Source: Paludibacteraceae bacterium (lineage in GTDB: Bacteria > Bacteroidota > Bacteroidia > Bacteroidales > Paludibacteraceae). Taken from it: a DNA stretch of 9,293 nt. The notes under the pieces are model-generated. The model was not told where the DNA came from and did no database searches. It saw nothing but the letters and a program-made list of their open reading frames with translations. Shown piece after piece: positions 5,422-9,293 of the stretch. A program made the position numbers and the translations under genes. The stretch spans positions 1-9,293 of the forward strand of contig JALNVE010000111.1 of NCBI GenBank assembly GCA_023227695.1, in the 5' to 3' direction. Position 1 is the stretch's first letter. Every line of letters begins with the position of its first letter.

Positions 5422-7656
5422 TTATTCTTTTGCAACCTTCAAAACCTCTGTATGGTCAGAATATACAATTCGAACTATGTATATACCCAACTTTTTAGGA
5501 AGTGTAAAATGATCGCCATTCGAGCTGCCTTGATAGATCAATCTTCCAGAATAATCATAAAGAAACACATCTTTATTACCTGTATTTTGATTGAATGACA
5601 ATGACAAATTACCATTTTCATCCACATAAGCTGTCGCATTGTGTAGATTCTCATCTTTTACCTCATCCACTGACGATGGTTGCAAATTCTGCAAAACCGC
5701 ATCCACATATAGTGAAGAAGGTTTATTCAACAGAGGATTCTGAGTAAACGGTTTCCATTCTCCATTATCCAAAAAATATGCAGTATTCTCCTCAACAGAT
5801 GATCTTGAATTCACACAAATCAACGCAAAAGGATCGGTATCATCAACTGGCAATTCAAATACAACAAATAGATTTTTATGGATAGTAACAGGAGCATCCA
5901 ATCTGATATAGTTTTCCTTTTCACTCCAATTATTCAAAAAAGAACTAGAAAACTTATCTGAATCCTTTACATAATAAGAGTTTAAAATTCTCAAGGCCTG
6001 TTCGTGCAGAAGAGTTTCAGGAACATCTTCTCCCTCATATATCTTTAGACTAACCGGATAAGTCTGAGAATACTTGCCTACATAAGGAATAAAATAGACG
6101 CCATAAAGCATGGCATTTTCATTCAGGCTAAATTTCTCCGCAAAAGAGCGATAACCGTAACTATTGCTTCCTGCAGCAAAATTGTCTGATGGAGCAGTAG
6201 AAGGAGACTCTCCTTCCTTAATGTTAGAAAGACGAACACACGGATATTTGTACGGGTTCAAACCATTCATTACCAACTTCTCTGTACCTTGAGGATCTAA
6301 CCAAGGCTTAAGATTCATTTTATCTACAAGATTTCCGGTCCATGCCTGATTTATCTTATAGAAATAATCAGGACCTGTTTCAGAACAGACTGAATTACCA
6401 CCAGACAAAGCTCCAATTAATCTACCCTCGGCATCAAAAAGTCCAGAACCAGAAGAACCTCCCTCTGTTATACCTTCTTCCCAATTATCTATACTCCAAT
6501 GCGAATTCATTTTAAACACTTGCAAATAGAAAGAATAGGTATAGGGCATGTCATATTCATAGGATATCTTTTTCATATCACCTGCAGGATGATGCATTGC
6601 ATAAACTGGAGTTGGTATTTCATTTGTAAGATTCCAACCTGAATAATAGGGCATAAAATCGATTGGAGGCATCTCGCTCAACTTCAGAAGAAGCATGTCG
6701 CGCTGCTCATTACAACCCGTTACAGTGGCTCCTGCAACACTTTGCTCCAAGGTACCTTGAACTTGAACATCCGAATAACAATAAGGATTTTCATAATTGA
6801 AGAAGAACACACTTGATTCTGCCTTACTTTCATCTGCTGGTGGATTAGCATGATCAGCAAACAAGCAATGCGAAGCTGTCAGCACATAAGGTGTTCCATC
6901 TTCAGAAGTGTTGTTGATAAGAGTTCCTGAGCAATAAGCATCGCCATCAACAATTATCAGACAAACACTACGTCTTTGCTCTTGATGAGAATTGGCACAA
7001 ACCACATCCTTCTCGCATTCGTATGAGACTCTAAATGCAGGCATCACTATCCTCAACCCTAAGTAATCATGGTTTACCTCACTAATTTTCAACTTTCCAT
7101 GGAAATCCGAATTGGCAGGTTCTATGTACTCAATGACAATAGAATCTCCATCAATGGGAGCTACCGGCAAAACACCACTTTTCTGTCTGTTTTGAGAAGT
7201 AAACGAACCTAAAATTGTCGATCTGTCAGGAGAGTAAATAAACACTTTAGCCTGATCAGGAATATCAAACTCAGAGAATAACACATTCAAAGAGTAGGCA
7301 CCCTTAGAGGCAATTCCCACACGCCAAACAGATGTTCCGTCTGGTAAATGTCTGGTTATACCAGAATTATTCTTATCTATAGAGACAAAGAATTTGTTTG
7401 CAAAACGACGGGCCGATTTCAGATTTCCCTCCAAAGAATCTTCCCTAAGAAGAGAATCACGATCAAACGGAGGCATCTCAATAAATGGCACAGCTGAAGA
7501 AACAGAAGACGACTTCAACATCTTACTATTTCCAGGCAAAAGGTCAGGATAAGGCATGCCGCCATGAGACACTTGTGCTTTAACAGACACACCTGCTCCC
7601 AAACATAAAATAGCTATTATTAATAATCTATATGAATCATGTATAAGCTCTTTCAT
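5422..7656 (-). CDS. Secreted lysyl-endopeptidase-like serine protease with T9SS sorting domain
   Basis: A predicted exported trypsin-fold protease (S1, Achromobacter protease I/LysC type), 744 aa. Order: signal peptide (about 1-27, core 'LLIIAILCLGAG', likely cut near VKA-Q); N-terminal propeptide (about 28-207); catalytic domain (about 208-467); a beta-rich middle domain (about 470-660); and a C-terminal T9SS type A-like sorting domain (about 670-744, 'YDYSGRLIY' and 'GIYIVRI', ending 'VLKVAKE'). The catalytic triad reads as His263 ('LTASHC'), Asp320 ('QRDMLLLKL') and Ser402 ('EGGSSGSGLFD'). The six cysteines of the three disulfides known in Achromobacter protease I align with Cys214, 220, 242, 264, 293 and 424; Cys232 and Cys315 are additional. 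Asp430 aligns by eye with the Lys-selecting Asp225, so lysine preference is plausible but unproven. 'MHHPAGDMKKIS' and 'WLDPQGTEK' are also family-like. ATG 7656 precedes the signal peptide directly. Confidence 0.9.
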   Translation of the reverse strand: MKELIHDSYRLLIIAILCLGAGVSVKAQVSHGGMPYPDLLPGNSKMLKSSSVSSAVPFIEMPPFDRDSLLREDSLEGNLKSARRFANKFFVSIDKNNSGITRHLPDGTSVWRVGIASKGAYSLNVLFSEFDIPDQAKVFIYSPDRSTILGSFTSQNRQKSGVLPVAPIDGDSIVIEYIEPANSDFHGKLKISEVNHDYLGLRIVMPAFRVSYECEKDVVCANSHQEQRRSVCLIIVDGDAYCSGTLINNTSEDGTPYVLTASHCLFADHANPPADESKAESSVFFFNYENPYCYSDVQVQGTLEQSVAGATVTGCNEQRDMLLLKLSEMPPIDFMPYYSGWNLTNEIPTPVYAMHHPAGDMKKISYEYDMPYTYSFYLQVFKMNSHWSIDNWEEGITEGGSSGSGLFDAEGRLIGALSGGNSVCSETGPDYFYKINQAWTGNLVDKMNLKPWLDPQGTEKLVMNGLNPYKYPCVRLSNIKEGESPSTAPSDNFAAGSNSYGYRSFAEKFSLNENAMLYGVYFIPYVGKYSQTYPVSLKIYEGEDVPETLLHEQALRILNSYYVKDSDKFSSSFLNNWSEKENYIRLDAPVTIHKNLFVVFELPVDDTDPFALICVNSRSSVEENTAYFLDNGEWKPFTQNPLLNKPSSLYVDAVLQNLQPSSVDEVKDENLHNATAYVDENGNLSLSFNQNTGNKDVFLYDYSGRLIYQGSSNGDHFTLPKKLGIYIVRIVYSDHTEVLKVAKE

Positions 7657-7679
7657 CGCAATATTTTCATTTATAAATA

Positions 7680-7711
7680 CAAAAATAAGGTTTATCCCAG
7701 AATATTGCAGA
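7680..7711 (-). promoter_or_regulatory. Candidate promoter of the protease operon
   Basis: On the minus strand TATTTTTG (complement of 7680-7687) is an exact TAnnTTTG match. A TCTG (complement of 7708-7711), one base off TTTG, lies 20 bases upstream. Transcription would start near 7673, about 17 nt before the protease ATG. The same -7 word, TATTTTTG, occurs upstream of pta at 971-978. Confidence 0.5.
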
Positions 7712-7937
7712 AAATTTCAACATATAAACATATATTCCGAATTTATTGAGATAAAACGACACAAACGTCATCAACAAGCAATCCTTAAAATCTTACAGAT
7801 CATCCGTATGCTTATAACCGAATCAAATATTTGACCAACGCATCAGAACTACTCTACCAACTTTTCACATCGTCTTTTCTATTTTCCTTCAGGCATTGCA
7901 TTTCCTTACTCGAAAAGTTCTAAATTAACGTGGTTTT

Positions 7938-8017
7938 GAAAACTTTAATCATCTAAAAACAAAGCAATTGTAGTAGCAAAAGCACACCAATCTAAGTGTT
8001 TGAAAATTAAAGTTTTC
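7938..8017. repeat. 12-bp perfect inverted repeat, 56-base spacer
   Basis: GAAAACTTTAAT at 7938-7949 is the exact reverse complement of ATTAAAGTTTTC at 8006-8017. Neither arm can be extended. It could form a long-loop stem in RNA or mark the ends of a small repeat unit. No recombinase gene is in view, so an invertible switch is only a remote option. Confidence 0.5.
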
Positions 8018-8126
8018 CTTTTACAAGCCGGAGACTTGATTTTAAAGCGACCCTTAGCCGAACGAATCTATTGGCCGTGTCTTGCTAATCGTGCATACTC
8101 CAATATATTGGCCTAGCATTTTCTCT

Positions 8127-8987
8127 TTACTTAAGAGAACTCATTTTTTGTGCATTCTTGTTTATCGTGTCAAGCCATACTCTTCGGATAATAGCACTTC
8201 CTGGATAAATGATTTTCCAATAAAAGCTGAACGTACGATTATCTTTATGAGTAATCCCATTATTTCGAGTTTCAGTACTAAGAATTGTTTCATGATCGGT
8301 AATTCTGATAAATCGGAAGTTAACAGCGACCTTCACAGATCCTGGTTCATGAAAGGATTTAAACTGTTCAAGTGTTGTAATTTCAAGAGAAGTAGATTTA
8401 TTCTCATTTTGGCATGGAGATGTCAAGTTAATCATCATTACTGTAATCCATTCATCTGGAGCCACAACAAAAAACTTAAAATCAGGTGTTGAAACTGTAT
8501 CTGAACCAGCACTCTCATTTGATTCCATTTCCTTCAAATCCACCTCTTCATCGGCAATACCTCTTATTTTCAACAGCAATCGAGCTGCAGGAATATCCTT
8601 TACGCCTGTAACCTTTAAAACCTGTTTAATTGTTTCTATAGAAGCAGGTATTCTCACTTCATGATATTCATTAGATGAAAAAACAGGCATTAGGCTATCT
8701 ATTACCTGATTATCTGTCGGCGAATGTCTTATCTTAAAGGGACATAAAAGAGAAACAGCAGAAATGAATATCCCTGCAATTAGAACCCAAATCGCAATCA
8801 TTCTATTTAAAATAAACAAAAAGGATAAAGGACAGAAAAGAGAAATAACACCTGTAACGACTAGTATTACTCCAATCCAAAAGAAATAAGACGGTGCATA
8901 GAACTTTGCATAGTGCATCAGGCGAAACATTATTGCTATCGCAATAAATATACAAATTAAACCAGAAATAAATTGTTGAAAATCCAT
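8127..8987 (-). CDS. Membrane protein with SRPBCC/START-like domain
   Basis: Function unknown. The 286-aa product has three predicted membrane helices (about 7-24, 33-52 and 62-82), then a soluble domain (about 95-280). The soluble part resembles SRPBCC (START/Bet v1-like) proteins known mainly from actinobacteria: 'YHEVRIPASIETIKQVL' (108-124) at the start, 'DIPAARLLLKIRG' (131-143), 'FHEPGSVKVAVNFRF' (212-226), 'LSTETR' (236-241), and a final helix after 'YWKIIYPGSAIIRRVWL' (256-272). This is a family resemblance recalled by eye. SRPBCC domains usually form a pocket for a hydrophobic ligand; no ligand can be named. ATG 8987 is chosen because the hydrophobic N-terminus starts there; an in-frame GTG at 9023 adds 12 residues without support. 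A 7-bp stem (8121-8127 with 8133-8139) straddles the stop codon. It is separated from the protease gene by 470 bases, so probably not the same operon. Confidence 0.8.
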   Translation of the reverse strand: MDFQQFISGLICIFIAIAIMFRLMHYAKFYAPSYFFWIGVILVVTGVISLFCPLSFLFILNRMIAIWVLIAGIFISAVSLLCPFKIRHSPTDNQVIDSLMPVFSSNEYHEVRIPASIETIKQVLKVTGVKDIPAARLLLKIRGIADEEVDLKEMESNESAGSDTVSTPDFKFFVVAPDEWITVMMINLTSPCQNENKSTSLEITTLEQFKSFHEPGSVKVAVNFRFIRITDHETILSTETRNNGITHKDNRTFSFYWKIIYPGSAIIRRVWLDTINKNAQKMSSLK

Positions 8988-9115
8988 TTTATATATTATT
9001 ATAGTTATCAAACGATCAGGCACTTAACCAATTATACTGGATTTATGATGATACAGGAAGCGTTAAAACAAAGAAATAACGTTAGTTTAAAACTACTCCT
9101 TCCTTTTCATAATTT

Positions 9116-9147
9116 CAAACATATAAATATCGGATGCAATATTACAA
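9116..9147 (-). promoter_or_regulatory. Candidate promoter of the membrane-protein gene (proximal)
   Basis: Minus-strand TTG (complement of 9145-9147), a 21-base gap, then TATGTTTG (complement of 9116-9123), an exact TAnnTTTG match. Transcription would start near 9109 and leave a leader of about 120 nt. Confidence 0.45.
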
Positions 9148-9208
9148 CCTTTTCATGTGAAATAAAAATCCTATCAAGTCCTAAATAAGCGTTACAGGTT
9201 TTATTGGA

Positions 9209-9239
9209 CAAACATACTATGATTTATCCATTCCAGCAA
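9209..9239 (-). promoter_or_regulatory. Candidate promoter of the membrane-protein gene (distal)
   Basis: A second minus-strand TATGTTTG (complement of 9209-9216) has a TTG 20 bases upstream (complement of 9237-9239). That TTG lies inside the left arm of the 36-bp palindrome, so a palindrome-binding protein or the folded hairpin could interfere with it. Confidence 0.4.
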
Positions 9240-9268
9240 GCTAGCTTGCTGGAATGGATATTTTTTTT
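9225..9268 (+). terminator. Perfect 36-bp palindrome with T8 tail, terminator-like
   Basis: TATCCATTCCAGCAAG (9225-9240), CTAG, then CTTGCTGGAATGGATA (9245-9260) form a perfect palindrome centred between 9242 and 9243, followed by eight T (9261-9268). On the plus strand this has the form of a strong intrinsic terminator. On the minus strand no T-run follows it. No confident plus-strand gene ends before it, so what it terminates is unknown; it could instead be a protein-binding site. Confidence 0.7.
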
Positions 9269-9293
9269 GATTTGTATTTTTTTATTTTGACAA

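Larger units (their letters stand above)
7657..8126. other. Intergenic region before the protease gene
   Basis: About 470 bases with no convincing gene. It holds the protease promoter candidate (7680-7711), a 12-bp perfect inverted repeat (7938-7949 and 8006-8017), and a 12-bp palindrome CCAATATATTGG at 8100-8111 just after the membrane-protein gene. On the minus strand a 40-codon open stretch without an ATG (8067-7945) and a 34-codon ATG frame (7771-7667) exist. The second overlaps the promoter words. No clear terminator follows the membrane-protein gene. Confidence 0.5.
8988..9293. other. Upstream region of the membrane-protein gene
   Basis: About 300 bases with no firm gene. It contains two candidate minus-strand promoters (9116-9147 and 9209-9239) and a perfect palindrome followed by a T-run (9225-9268). 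A 47-codon plus-strand frame from ATG 9045 to 9188 is the only open stretch that could explain a plus-strand terminator here; it has no recognisable product or promoter. Confidence 0.45.

Noticed and set aside
7667..7771. 34-codon minus-strand ATG frame before the protease
   Set aside because: It overlaps the predicted protease promoter, is very short and aromatic-rich, and has no recognisable product.
7938..8017. Invertible promoter switch flanked by inverted repeats
   Set aside because: The spacer is only 56 bases, no recombinase gene is in view, and no clear promoter lies between the arms.
8121..8139. Stem TTCTCTT/AAGAGAA at the end of the membrane-protein gene
   Set aside because: It straddles the stop codon and is not followed by a T-run on the gene's strand, so it is not a convincing terminator.
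1..9293. CRISPR array, tRNA/rRNA, insertion sequence or defence system
   Set aside because: No regularly spaced repeats, cloverleaf or rRNA-like sequence, transposase motif or defence-gene motif was seen on either strand.

Overview
The window looks like a chromosomal segment of an AT-rich Bacteroidales bacterium. The grounds are adjacent short-form pta and ackA genes, upstream matches to the Bacteroidetes promoter words (-33 TTG or TTTG, -7 TAnnTTTG), few Shine-Dalgarno sites, and a secreted protease ending in what reads as a type IX secretion (T9SS) sorting domain. The T9SS tail points towards Prevotella-like or Porphyromonas-like relatives more than the Bacteroides fragilis group. The genus is an inference from the sequence alone.

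Layout. Positions 1-1124 are mostly non-coding: one small, possibly truncated minus-strand gene (86-319), then about 800 bases carrying three related copies of a hairpin-forming REP-like repeat and the pta control region. Next come pta (1125-2138) and ackA (2232-3440) on the plus strand. They form the acetyl-CoA to acetyl phosphate to acetate pathway that yields ATP. A strong terminator lies between them, and a terminator that works on both strands follows ackA. From 3673 to 7656 three minus-strand genes, read right to left, form a probable operon: a lysyl-endopeptidase-like T9SS protease, 5-formyltetrahydrofolate cyclo-ligase (4 nt after the protease stop), and hemW (89 nt further, TTG start, possible own promoter). 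After a 470-base gap comes a minus-strand gene (8127-8987) for a three-helix membrane protein with a soluble domain resembling the SRPBCC/START-like fold. The window ends in a perfect 36-bp palindrome followed by eight T.

How the genes fit together. pta/ackA is fermentative energy metabolism. The cyclo-ligase (folate salvage) and HemW (heme trafficking) are housekeeping. The protease is probably exported and acts at the surface or outside. Its tight spacing with the cyclo-ligase suggests shared transcription, not a shared pathway.

I see no defence system, CRISPR array, transposase, tRNA or rRNA. The points most worth a second look are the REP-like repeats, the terminator/promoter overlap between pta and ackA, the twin ATTGCAAT sites before pta, the protease-folate-heme gene order, the membrane-anchored SRPBCC-like protein, and the orphan palindrome/terminator at the right end.
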